A stretch of DNA of 64,000 bases from Streptomyces angustmyceticus (GTDB lineage: Bacteria; Actinomycetota; Actinomycetes; Streptomycetales; Streptomycetaceae): the NCBI RefSeq assembly GCF_019933235.1, contig NZ_CP082945.1:2666001-2730000 (forward strand). The letters run 5' to 3'. Both the position numbers and the translations under genes were made by a program. Below the pieces are notes generated by a model. The model had not been told where the DNA came from. It worked only from the letters and a program-made list of their open reading frames with translations, and ran no database searches. This document shows positions 25,473-32,779 of this stretch, piece by piece (positions within the stretch are counted from its first letter, which is position 1; each line of letters begins with the position of its first letter).

Positions 25473-25590
25473 GCCTTACCGGGCGGTCGGACCCGTGCCT
25501 GCACGGGTCGTCTCGCCCACCCGACCGCACCCGGTCCGCGCGCCGCCCGGCAGGGCGTTCGTGATGGAGCGGGTGCGGTCTTTTGTGCGG
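25454..25590 (+). repeat. Left direct repeat (attL-like), sodN 3' end plus terminator
   Basis: About 137 bp, mostly identical to 32530-32669, including a perfect 40-bp block (25509-25548 equals 32586-32625). It begins inside the last codons of sodN (Glu-Thr-Lys-Lys-Ala-stop) and runs through the terminator. Confidence 0.9.
25523..25584 (+). terminator. sodN terminator with U-tract
   Basis: GACCGCACCCG (25523-25533) and CGGGTGCGGTC (25570-25580) form an 11-bp stem around a long GC-rich loop, followed by TTTT. The same structure is copied at 32600-32657. Confidence 0.8.
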
Positions 25591-25698
25591 GGGACGGGGC
25601 TAGCTCGGGGGCCCGGGGTTCCCCACGCGACAACGGCCGGCGCGGGCTGCCGCAGGGAGGAGTTGAGGCTGCTCCCGGGCGGACGCCCCCGGTGCGGG

Positions 25699-26277
25699 TC
25701 AGGCTGCTTCGGCCTGGTTCGGATCAGGGGCTACGGCACTCCGCGCAGAGAGCAGCCGTGCTGCCCACGCTCGCGTTTCGGCCACGTGCGCAGCCTGGAG
25801 CCCGGCACGGGGAGCGGGTTGGATCAGGAGGGTTGCCGCGCCGCGAGTGGTCCGTTCCTCGGCCCAGGCGTGGTCGAGGCTGGTGAAGTCGTCATCGATC
25901 CACACGGCGGGGGCGTCGCCCAGCCAGGCGTCGACGTGGTCGCGCTTCCACAGGTAGCCGTTGGGGTGGCTGGTGGTGATCTGCGGATGCGGCAGGTCGA
26001 CGTGCGGCAGAGACGGGAGGCCGAGGAGCGGTCCGATCAGGGTGGTGGCGTCCTGGCGCCAGCTGGTGCACCAAGCGGGGGTGACCAGGCCGGTACGGAT
26101 TACGTCCATGAGCATGGGGCCGTGGGTGGGGTCGAGCCAGACGGTGACCGGGTTGTCGGCGCTCCGGCCGGTGGGGACGACGTCGTGGCGGGCGTGGGTG
26201 GCCGGGGTCGAGCCATCCGCTTCGGGGAAGGGGATGAGGACGCCGTCGATGTCGAGGAGCAGGTAGGGCGGGCGCAT
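25699..26277 (-). CDS. HAD-domain protein
   Basis: The product is 192 aa. Motif I of the haloacid dehalogenase superfamily is at the very start (LLLDIDGVLIPF, Asp8 and Asp10). Motif II is a Thr/Ser in WCTSWRQDATTLIG, and motif III/IV is AVWIDDDFTSLD. No cap domain can be seen, so it is a compact phosphatase of the type acting on small phosphometabolites or nucleic-acid ends. The ATG has GGAGGAA upstream. It is the last gene of a four-gene minus-strand operon in the island, 34 bp after the methyltransferase. Confidence 0.8.
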   Translation of the reverse strand: MRPPYLLLDIDGVLIPFPEADGSTPATHARHDVVPTGRSADNPVTVWLDPTHGPMLMDVIRTGLVTPAWCTSWRQDATTLIGPLLGLPSLPHVDLPHPQITTSHPNGYLWKRDHVDAWLGDAPAVWIDDDFTSLDHAWAEERTTRGAATLLIQPAPRAGLQAAHVAETRAWAARLLSARSAVAPDPNQAEAA

Positions 26278-26311
26278 CGGTTCCTCCGGGGGAAGCCGGG
26301 GCGAATGGCTG

Positions 26312-27004
26312 TCAGAACTTGCGAGCGCGGATCAGCAAGGTGGTGGGCCAGTGGCCCATGCGGGGGTCGTGGAACTCCTGTGCCGCGGTGAGCCAGAAGC
26401 CCGCCCGGCTGAGGTACTTCTCCCAGCAGTCGGTGGCGAACTCCCAGCGAGCGATGGGGAGCCGGGTGCGGTCGGGGAGGGTGACGTGGTCGCGGCGGGG
26501 CCGGTCGTCGGCAGCGGGGCTTCGGCCGCCGCGCTGCGGGTGGGGGACGGAGAAGGCGAGCACCCGGCCGGGCGTGAGGCGCTGGGCGATGGCCGGGAGA
26601 AGGAGTTCGGGGGCGACGAGCCCGACGGCGCCGAAGACGGAGTAGATCGCGTCGAACTGCTCGTCGGAGGCGTGCAGGTAGTGCAGGGCATGGCCGGCGA
26701 CGAAGGTGAGGTTGTTCAGCCGTCCGTAGTGGGAGCGGGCGCGACGGACCTGGAGGCCGACCAGATCGACGCCGGTGACGTGGGCGCCGTGGCGGGTGGC
26801 GAGGTGAGCGGCGTTGTGACCGGGGCCGCAGCCGAGTTCCAGGAGCCGCTTGCCGCGCAGGTCGGGGCCGAGGATCTCGGCGCCGGGCCCCTGTCCGGGT
26901 CTTGTGGTCCACTCCATCCGGGCGGGTACGGCGAGGGGTTCGGCAAGTCCGGCGGCGGTGCGCTGAAGGGCGTGGGCGTGCCACGGGGAAGCCTGGGCGA
27001 GCAC
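26312..27004 (-). CDS. Class I SAM-dependent methyltransferase
   Basis: The product is 230 aa. The SAM-binding motif is LLELGCGPGHNAAHLATRHGAHVTGVD, followed by NNLTFVAGHALHYL, FDAIYSVFGAVGLV and LTPGRVLAFSVPHP. The GTG start at 27004 lies one base after the stop of the kinase-like gene, so it is translationally coupled to it. The frame is open far upstream, but that part overlaps the kinase-like gene and is a shadow. The fold matches small-molecule methyltransferases; the substrate is unknown. Together with the APH-like and HAD proteins it suggests modification of one common small molecule. Confidence 0.85.
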   Translation of the reverse strand: MLAQASPWHAHALQRTAAGLAEPLAVPARMEWTTRPGQGPGAEILGPDLRGKRLLELGCGPGHNAAHLATRHGAHVTGVDLVGLQVRRARSHYGRLNNLTFVAGHALHYLHASDEQFDAIYSVFGAVGLVAPELLLPAIAQRLTPGRVLAFSVPHPQRGGRSPAADDRPRRDHVTLPDRTRLPIARWEFATDCWEKYLSRAGFWLTAAQEFHDPRMGHWPTTLLIRARKF

Positions 27005-27005
27005 G

Positions 27006-27917
27006 TCAGATCTCAAAGAGGTGGAGGACGTCGCTGAGGTGGCGGCGGACGGCCTTGAGGTAGGCGGGGTCGGTTGCCGGGTCGTCGATCCAGCGGGTGG
27101 CCTGCTCCATGAACCACTCGACGGCCCACATGCGGTGCCAGCCCAGGGCCCAGTTCTCGGCGGTGAGCCCGCCGCGCGGGGTGAGGGCGTCAGGGGTGCC
27201 GCCGGCGCTGACGTACTGCTCCAGGAAGACGCGTAGGCGCACGGGATGCGGGGGCTCGATGGTGCCGTGCCAGCTGGCGAGGTCGAGCAGGCCGGGACCG
27301 GTGAAGGAACGGGCGAAGTCGAGCAGCCGCCAGCCGCGCTCGCCCATGTGGAGGCTGGTGGGGTGAAACTCGGAGTGCACCCAGCCGAAGGGCTCCAATG
27401 TTGCTCCGCCCGAGCGGGCCTCGGCTGCTTGAGCGATCCTGCCGAGCGTGTCCTCGACGTCGTCGGCGTCCTGCCACCGGTCGGCCTTACGCAGCCGTCC
27501 GAGGTGCTCCAGGGCCCGGTCCGGCAGCTTGCGCAGCCGCTCCTGGTCCAGGACGGGCAAGGGAGGAGCCGTACGGGTGCCGTGCATGACCACGGCTGCG
27601 GCAACGCCGTCCAGGTCGTCGGCCTCGCGGACGGACGGCCCGAGGTCCTCCATGAGCATGCCGAGCCAGCCGTCCAGAACGGCGGAGGCGTGGACCTGGG
27701 GGACGGGAACGCCGAGGGTGTGGGCCAGGCGGAGGGCCTGGTCCTCGCTGTCGAACGGCTTCTTGGCGTACTTGAAGATGGCCGTGGAGCCGTCGGGGAA
27801 GGTCACGCGCTCGACTCCGGACATGGACCACACGCGCACCTCCTCCCGTACCGCGGTGGCCTGGCCGGTCACGGTGAGCAGGTTGTCGAGGAGTTCGGCG
27901 CTGGGGTTCGGGCTCAT
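27006..27917 (-). CDS. APH-fold phosphotransferase family protein with altered catalytic loop
   Basis: The product is 303 aa. The N-lobe has FPDGSTAIFKYA with the ATP-anchoring Lys, and the middle shows LGVPVPQVHASAV and LMEDLG as in aminoglycoside/choline-kinase-like enzymes. The catalytic loop, usually HxDxHPGN, reads HSEFHPTSL here: the base Asp is Glu and the metal-binding Asn is Ser. The later acidic motif is LLDFARSF. It may therefore be a weak kinase or a binding protein rather than a standard phosphotransferase. It is second in the island operon, 74 bp after the unknown gene. A resistance role should not be assumed. Confidence 0.78.
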   Translation of the reverse strand: MSPNPSAELLDNLLTVTGQATAVREEVRVWSMSGVERVTFPDGSTAIFKYAKKPFDSEDQALRLAHTLGVPVPQVHASAVLDGWLGMLMEDLGPSVREADDLDGVAAAVVMHGTRTAPPLPVLDQERLRKLPDRALEHLGRLRKADRWQDADDVEDTLGRIAQAAEARSGGATLEPFGWVHSEFHPTSLHMGERGWRLLDFARSFTGPGLLDLASWHGTIEPPHPVRLRVFLEQYVSAGGTPDALTPRGGLTAENWALGWHRMWAVEWFMEQATRWIDDPATDPAYLKAVRRHLSDVLHLFEI

Positions 27918-27991
27918 TGGGGGCTCCGGTCAGTTGGAGGCGTCCGGGGCGGGCAAGCGGTGGTCCGCCCCGGAGCCTGATCAGGTGGGGG

Positions 27992-28741
27992 TTACGCGGC
28001 GGCGTTCAGGCGGTGGGCGTAGACCTGCTCGATCCAGCCCGCCTTGAACGCGGCGAGGTCGTCACAGAAGTTCGCCATCGAGGCGCCGTAGGGAGCGACG
28101 ACACCACCGGTCTGGTCCGGCACGGACTGGCAGCCGTGCACGAGGCGCCCACCGAGCGCGGTGTGGGCCTTGATGGACTCGATCCGGCGGTGCTCGTTGA
28201 ACCAGCCACCGTGGTAGACCTCGTCGAGCATCCCGCCCATGTCGTCATCCAGGTCGAAGACGACGGAGGTGGCGGCGGGGAAGAACCAGCACGGGCCGAC
28301 GTTGGAGATGTGCCCGTCCAGTTCGACCTTGTTGAGCGCCATGAGCGTGGCCGCCTCGCGGAGCATCCGCAGGTGGTCGGCCGTAATCTGCGGGAGTCCG
28401 AGGCCGGCGAGGTGCTCGTCGCGGAAGAGGTAGGCATATACCTCGTACGCGGTGGCCAGGACGCGGGCGGCGTCAGAGGTGGACTCGCCGTGGTTCTTGA
28501 TGAAGTCGAGTGCCAGTTGCTCGACCGCGCTCTCGGTCGTCTCGTCCACATCCAGGAGCTGGGACTTGACCAGCTCCCAGTCGGCGACGAGCCACGTGTT
28601 CGACTCGAAGCGGAAGAAGTACTGGGCCGGGTCGATGGTGATGCGCCGGCCGTCGGACTGGATGCCGGGCAGCCGGCTCCAGCGCGGGTCGAACGCCTCG
28701 GGCAGCTCGACCGTGATGGCCGTGGTGTCGATGGTGGTCAC
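27992..28741 (-). CDS. Unrecognised island protein, first gene of the four-gene operon
   Basis: The product is 249 aa and soluble. I do not recognise the family. Visible features are an N-terminal beta-rich part (TVELPEAFDPRWSRLPGIQ, ITIDPAQYFFRFESNTW), a helical middle (TESAVEQLALDFIKNHGE, ARVLATAYEVYAYLF), and a C-terminal half with conserved-looking acidic and aromatic blocks (GHISNVGPCWFFPAATSVVFDL, DDDMGGMLDEVYHGGWFNEHRR, FCDDLAAFKAGWIEQVYAHRL). The clustered Asp/Glu/His could bind metal, but no known motif is present. GTG 28741 has GGAG five bases upstream. It heads the operon and is divergent from the XRE regulator, so it is probably that regulator's main target. Confidence 0.7.
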   Translation of the reverse strand: MTTIDTTAITVELPEAFDPRWSRLPGIQSDGRRITIDPAQYFFRFESNTWLVADWELVKSQLLDVDETTESAVEQLALDFIKNHGESTSDAARVLATAYEVYAYLFRDEHLAGLGLPQITADHLRMLREAATLMALNKVELDGHISNVGPCWFFPAATSVVFDLDDDMGGMLDEVYHGGWFNEHRRIESIKAHTALGGRLVHGCQSVPDQTGGVVAPYGASMANFCDDLAAFKAGWIEQVYAHRLNAAA

Positions 28742-28962
28742 CGTGTCTCCGTCTCTGATTGTCCGGTCCGGGCACATGAATGCCCGAACCCGTGTGGGCG
28801 TACGGAACTTCGGGGAGCCACCCGGACCAAGGGGGAGCCTGGATCACGGTCGCGCCGTTCCGGGCGGCTACTGATTAGTGAACCGGTGGTCACGCTCAGT
28901 GGGTACGGTGGAAGGCAGTTGAAGCGGTATACGCGGTTTACAGCTCCAGGACGGAGGCGATC
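28742..28962. promoter_or_regulatory. Divergent promoter region of the island operon and its XRE regulator
   Basis: It is 221 bp between two start codons. The AT-richer part at about 28866-28950 contains GCGGTATACGCGGTTTACAG, with a near-repeat of GCGGTwTAC spaced 9-10 bp. This is a candidate operator or -10 region. I could not assign promoters with certainty. Confidence 0.4.
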
Positions 28963-30318
28963 GTGACGGCGCAGCGAGAACCCAACTCCCGTCTACGCGA
29001 CGTCATCGCGGCGGTCGACTGCACCTACGAGGCCCTCGCCCGAGACGTACGGCGCATCGCCGCCGAGAACGGCGAGATCCTCCAGACCAACAAGTCGGCC
29101 ATCTCTCACTGGGTGAACGGCACCCGCAGCCCCTCGGGCCGAGTAGGCCAATACCTCGCCGAAGCACTGTCCCGCCGAGCCGGACGCACGATCACCCAGA
29201 CCGAGATCGACCTCCATACCGGCGAGGCCGAGGAGCCGGCAGAGTCGGACCCCGTCCTCGCTGTCACCGACCTGGGCCGCGCCGACGTCGAGCGCCGCCG
29301 CTTCCTCACCATCGCGGCCTTCACCACCGCAGGCGTCGCCATGCCACTCGGCTACGACCACGAGGCCGCCGCCCGCATGCTCCGTGCCCGCACCGGCACG
29401 TCCGTGGTCGGCGCGGAGGACGTGGACGTCGTACGCCAGATCACCGCGGCCTTCAGCGCCGCCGACGAACGCCTCGGCGGCGGGCACGGCCTGACCACCG
29501 TCACCGCGTATCTCGCCGACACAGCCGCCCCCATGCTGCGCGGGCGCTTCCCCAGCGAAGCCTTACGCCGGGCCGCCTTCGGCGCCGTCGCCGAACTCAC
29601 CTACCTCGCAGGCTGGAAACACCACGACCTCGGCCAGGAGGGCGCCTCCCAGCGCTACTACCAGGTCGGCTACAAGCTCGCCTGCGAAGCCGACCCCCAC
29701 GGCCACGCTGCCTGGATGATGCGCGCCCTCGCTCACCAGGCCCTGAGCCTCAAGCAGCCCCACCACTGCATCGACCTCGTCGAAGGAGCCCTGAAGCGCG
29801 GCCTCGGCCACGTCGACGGCCAGACCGAGGCCCTCCTCCACATCACCCACGCCCGCGCCTACGCCGCCACCAACGAGAACCCGTCGGCCGCACGCGCCCT
29901 CCTCGCCGCCGAGGACGCCCTCCTTCGGGACGACGGCCCCCAGCCCAGCTACTCCTGTGTGAGCGGCCCTGCCGCCGGCACCGTGGCCAGCCACACGGCC
30001 CGCACCCTGACCGACCTCGCCGACCACATCGGCACCGAGCAGCAGCACCGAGACGCCCTCACCCGCTGGGACCCCGAGAAGTACAAGCGAGTCCACGCCC
30101 TCACCCACGCCGACCTCGGCGACAGCCTCGCCGCCCAAGCCCGCGCCGACGAAGCCGTCGCCGCCTGGACCCAGGCCCTGGTCCTCATGGAGGGCATGAC
30201 CTCCGACCGCACCCGTAAGGCGATCACCTCGATTCGCTCCACCCTCGCGGTCTACCAGCGCCGCGGTGTCCCCGGCGCCGCCGATCTCGCCCGCCGCGCC
30301 CGCGAGGCCCTCGCCTAA
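28963..30318 (+). CDS. XRE-family HTH regulator with TPR-like C-terminal domain
   Basis: The product is 451 aa. Residues about 10-75 form an N-terminal HTH region (LRDVIAAVDCTYEALARDVRRI, then NKSAISHWVNGTRSPSG). A linker with RRFLTIAAFTTAGVAMPLG resembles a twin-arginine-like or hydrophobic hinge often seen in this Streptomyces regulator group. The rest is helical TPR-like repeats (AAWMMRALAHQALSLKQP, EALLHITHARAYAATNENP, ADLGDSLAAQARADEAVAAW), the part that senses a peptide or small ligand in related proteins. GTG 28963 has GGAGG five bases upstream. It is followed by the NUDIX gene and is divergent from the operon it probably controls. Confidence 0.82.
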   Translation: MTAQREPNSRLRDVIAAVDCTYEALARDVRRIAAENGEILQTNKSAISHWVNGTRSPSGRVGQYLAEALSRRAGRTITQTEIDLHTGEAEEPAESDPVLAVTDLGRADVERRRFLTIAAFTTAGVAMPLGYDHEAAARMLRARTGTSVVGAEDVDVVRQITAAFSAADERLGGGHGLTTVTAYLADTAAPMLRGRFPSEALRRAAFGAVAELTYLAGWKHHDLGQEGASQRYYQVGYKLACEADPHGHAAWMMRALAHQALSLKQPHHCIDLVEGALKRGLGHVDGQTEALLHITHARAYAATNENPSAARALLAAEDALLRDDGPQPSYSCVSGPAAGTVASHTARTLTDLADHIGTEQQHRDALTRWDPEKYKRVHALTHADLGDSLAAQARADEAVAAWTQALVLMEGMTSDRTRKAITSIRSTLAVYQRRGVPGAADLARRAREALA

Positions 30319-30352
30319 CATGCCCAACAACCCGCCCGACGAAGGGAACACC

Positions 30353-30850
30353 GTGGCCCAGCAGACCGACGAACGCTCCCAAGCCCTCAAGCCGGCGCTC
30401 GAATCGATGACCCTGCTGGTCGCGGCCGTCATCGTCCACGACAAGGCCACCAACCGCGTCGTCCTCCTCCAGCGCAGCGAGAACGCCAAGTTCGCCCAGG
30501 GCATGTGGGACCTCCCCGTCGGCAAGAGCGAACCGGGCGAGCCCATCACGGAAACCGCAGTCCGCGAGCTCTACGAGGAGACGGGCCTCACCGTGAAGCC
30601 CGAGTCCCTCAAGGTCGCCCACATCATCCACGGCGCCTGGGGCGTCGAGGCCCCCAACGGCTTCCTCACGGTCGTCTTCTCCGCTGAGGAATGGGCCGGC
30701 GAACCCGAGAACCGCGAACCCCGCAAGCACTCCCAGGTCCGCTGGGTCGACGCCGACGCAGTACCCGAGAATTTCGTCGACACCACTTCAAGCGCCCTTC
30801 ACCGATACCTCACGGGAGGCCCGGAGGTCTCCCTCGACGGCTGGCATTAG
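30353..30850 (+). CDS. NUDIX hydrolase
   Basis: The product is 165 aa. It has a complete Nudix box, GKSEPGEPITETAVRELYEE followed by TGL, matching G-x5-E-x7-REUxEExGU, with Mg-binding Glu residues in REL-YEE. NUDIX enzymes cleave nucleoside diphosphates linked to another moiety (X). GTG 30353 is preferred because AAGGGA lies six bases upstream; an ATG at 30320 has no ribosome site. It follows the XRE regulator by 34 bp and is probably cotranscribed with it. The pairing with a phosphotransferase-like and a HAD protein hints at nucleotide-linked chemistry. Confidence 0.88.
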   Translation: MAQQTDERSQALKPALESMTLLVAAVIVHDKATNRVVLLQRSENAKFAQGMWDLPVGKSEPGEPITETAVRELYEETGLTVKPESLKVAHIIHGAWGVEAPNGFLTVVFSAEEWAGEPENREPRKHSQVRWVDADAVPENFVDTTSSALHRYLTGGPEVSLDGWH

Positions 30851-30951
30851 AAGCGTCAACTGCGGCGCGACCAGTCGCCAGGGCGGCACCGCACCAATTG
30901 GACCCGCCTCCTGGTGGGGCGGCGATCCCGGGCACCGACGAGACCTGCGAC

Positions 30952-31188
30952 GTGAACGTTCTCCGCGTCACCGAGCACCCCGCCTTCAAAGCCCTCCTCG
31001 ACGGCGAGGTCCCAACAAACGTCAACCCCACCGCCGGCCGCGACCAGCAACTGGCTGACATCCGCACTATCTACGCCCCAGAGAAGGAAGCCCTCGGCAC
31101 CATCGCCATCCAGATTGAGCGCGCCCTGCAGGAATGCAAGCGTGCGTTAACAATGGAAATTGATTCCTCCTCGGTCTCATTCTCGTAA
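30952..31188 (+). CDS. Possible small protein or gene remnant
   Basis: 78 codons from GTG 30952 (NVLRVTEHPAFKALLDG ... EKEALGTIAIQIERALQECKRAL). The composition is protein-like, with an amphipathic helical second half, but there is no good ribosome site and no family I recognise. The frame is open further upstream in a part that overlaps the NUDIX gene. It may be the tail of a deleted gene. The rest of 30851-31255 shows nothing supportable. Confidence 0.3.
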   Translation: MNVLRVTEHPAFKALLDGEVPTNVNPTAGRDQQLADIRTIYAPEKEALGTIAIQIERALQECKRALTMEIDSSSVSFS

Positions 31189-31255
31189 GCACGGCACGAT
31201 CCCCACCCATGCTCCACTACCCATTCGCCTCCTCAACCAGCCATAGGAGTTAGGC

Positions 31256-32350
31256 TTGAGCAACCGAGTTAGGAGACAGCACACCGTCTCCAAGTTCTAC
31301 TTAAACGGCTTCGCGGATGACGCCGGGAGAATTCGCCGAGTTTCACTCCCTGGCGACCCCGCACCCGTTCTTTCAACTGGCGATGCGAGCGTAATTAAGG
31401 ACTTCTATACAGTAACGCTTCCCGATGGCTCTTTATCAGATTTCTTTGAGAGGGCCTTCAGTAAAATCGAGAGCTCTGCCGCCGAGGCTCTGAAACTTAT
31501 CCTCTCAGGGACTTGACCGATCCAAGGTGAACACCGGAAATCTTTCGCCACATGGATTACCCTGCAGCACCTAAGGGCCGAGCAGATACGGCAGAATCAG
31601 AAGAATCACAACACTGAAATGATTCGACTCCTCGTCGGAGCCTCAGGGAAAGACGCACTGCGCTCGCGCATTCAGGAGGCCGAGGGGCGCATTGTCGGCG
31701 ACGAGGAGCTTGACATCGAGTGGTGCGACCTGACCAAGCCCGGTGGTCCCGACATGGCCGCCGACGCCAACGACCACATCCGGTTGCTGATGGATCTCCT
31801 ACCCGGCACCGCCGCCTACCTCAACGACTGCCAGTGGACGCTGTTCAAATTCAACCGACGCTCCATAATTACATCCGACCACCCCGTTTCACTTGCCGTT
31901 GCACCTGGTTATCCCGCATGGCAAGGAGTGGGCATTTTCACAGCCGACCTATTCTTGGTTCCACTCAGCCGCCGCCACGCCCTCACAATTCAACCAAAAA
32001 ACCTCCGGGAGGGTACGGACATCCCCGACTTCACCGTTTCGGGATCGACGAAGATCGCACAGAGCATCAACCAAGAAACAGCCATGGGAGCTCGAAAGCA
32101 TATATACCAGCATCCCGAGGAGTCACCGCTTCAAGGAATCCGTCTCCCTCAGCCCGTGATGCGCGACCGGCCTGGGATGTCTAATATCGACGGACTTATT
32201 CGCGAAGAGGGGCTCTTTAGCGGTATCCGGGAAGCAAGTCTGCGTGCCATGTCAGATACATCCCCTCCGGGAGAACGGGAAAATGGAATGACGATCGACG
32301 ACCTTCCTTGGCCGATCCCTAGGCGCTGCCGACCAGGAGCTGATGGGTGA
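31256..32350 (+). pseudogene. DUF4238 family gene interrupted by an in-frame TGA
   Basis: TTG 31256 has AGGAG six bases upstream and begins NRVRRQHTVSKFYLNGFAD, the DUF4238 signature start (QHxVxxxYLxxF). The frame stops at TGA 31514-31516 but continues in the same frame to 32350 with family-like sequence: RKSFATWITLQHLRAEQIRQ, then WTLFKFNRRSIITSDHPVSL and FLVPLSRRHALTI. The TGA sits where the family has Trp after Gly-Thr (GTW), so a single TGG to TGA change explains it. The full length would be 364 residues, normal for the family. Lower GC and rarer codons than neighbouring genes suggest recent acquisition. Readthrough or restart at ATG 31619 cannot be excluded. Confidence 0.8.
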
Positions 32351-32529
32351 GGTTAGCGGCCACCCAGAGGGTGTGACTCCCACGCTCGCTCGCGGTCCCG
32401 CGCCAGTCCGCACACAGTCCGCAAGACACCCGGTCAGGACCATCGCACCCCATCGCCAGCCATCAGCAAAAGGCAGGTCAGCACCCCGCAGGGAAGATCC
32501 CCGCAGGTCACCGCCCCAGCCCATTACTA

Positions 32530-32669
32530 GGAGACCAAGAAGGCTTGAGCCTTACCCGGGCGGTCCGACCTGCACTTTCCCGGGCCGTCTCGCCCACCCG
32601 ACCGCACCCGGTCCGCGCGCCGCCCAGCAGGGCGTTCGTGATGAAGCGGGTGCGGTCTTCTGTGTGCGG
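32530..32669 (+). repeat. Right direct repeat (attR-like), copy of the sodN 3' end and terminator
   Basis: It carries GGAGACCAAGAAGGCTTGA, which encodes the last sodN residues Glu-Thr-Lys-Lys-Ala and the stop, although no sodN reading frame leads into it. It then repeats the terminator with few mismatches. The flanks 32351-32529 and 32670-32779 hold no gene. Confidence 0.9.
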
Positions 32670-32779
32670 CGGGGGGAATGGTCGGCGTCGTACGGCGCAG
32701 ATCCGCGGTGGGTGGCGCCGGCCGGGCGGGGGCGTTTCGGCGCCCGCGGTCCGAGGCCCCCGCGCCGTCCCGGCGACTC

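Larger units (their letters stand above)
25454..32669. mobile_element. 7.2-kb genomic island integrated at the 3' end of sodN
   Basis: Direct repeats of the sodN 3' end bound a block of accessory genes: HAD, methyltransferase, APH-like, unknown, XRE, NUDIX and a broken DUF4238. Outside the repeats, conserved Streptomyces genes resume. The right part (about 31.19-32.33 kb) is visibly less GC-rich than the rest of the window. No integrase, transposase or transfer gene is visible inside, so it is a decayed element, one mobilised in trans, or the product of an unusual recombination. Confidence 0.75.

Noticed and set aside
25454..25590. tRNA gene as the integration site of the island
   Set aside because: The repeated segment is the sodN 3' coding end and terminator; no cloverleaf can be drawn from it.
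31256..32350. Frameshift in the DUF4238 gene
   Set aside because: Codon counting shows both halves are in the same frame (31514 and 31619 differ from 31256 by multiples of three), so it is a nonsense change and not a frameshift.
25454..32669. Insertion sequence or transposon
   Set aside because: No transposase frame and no short terminal inverted repeats at the edges; the direct repeats are far longer than target-site duplications.
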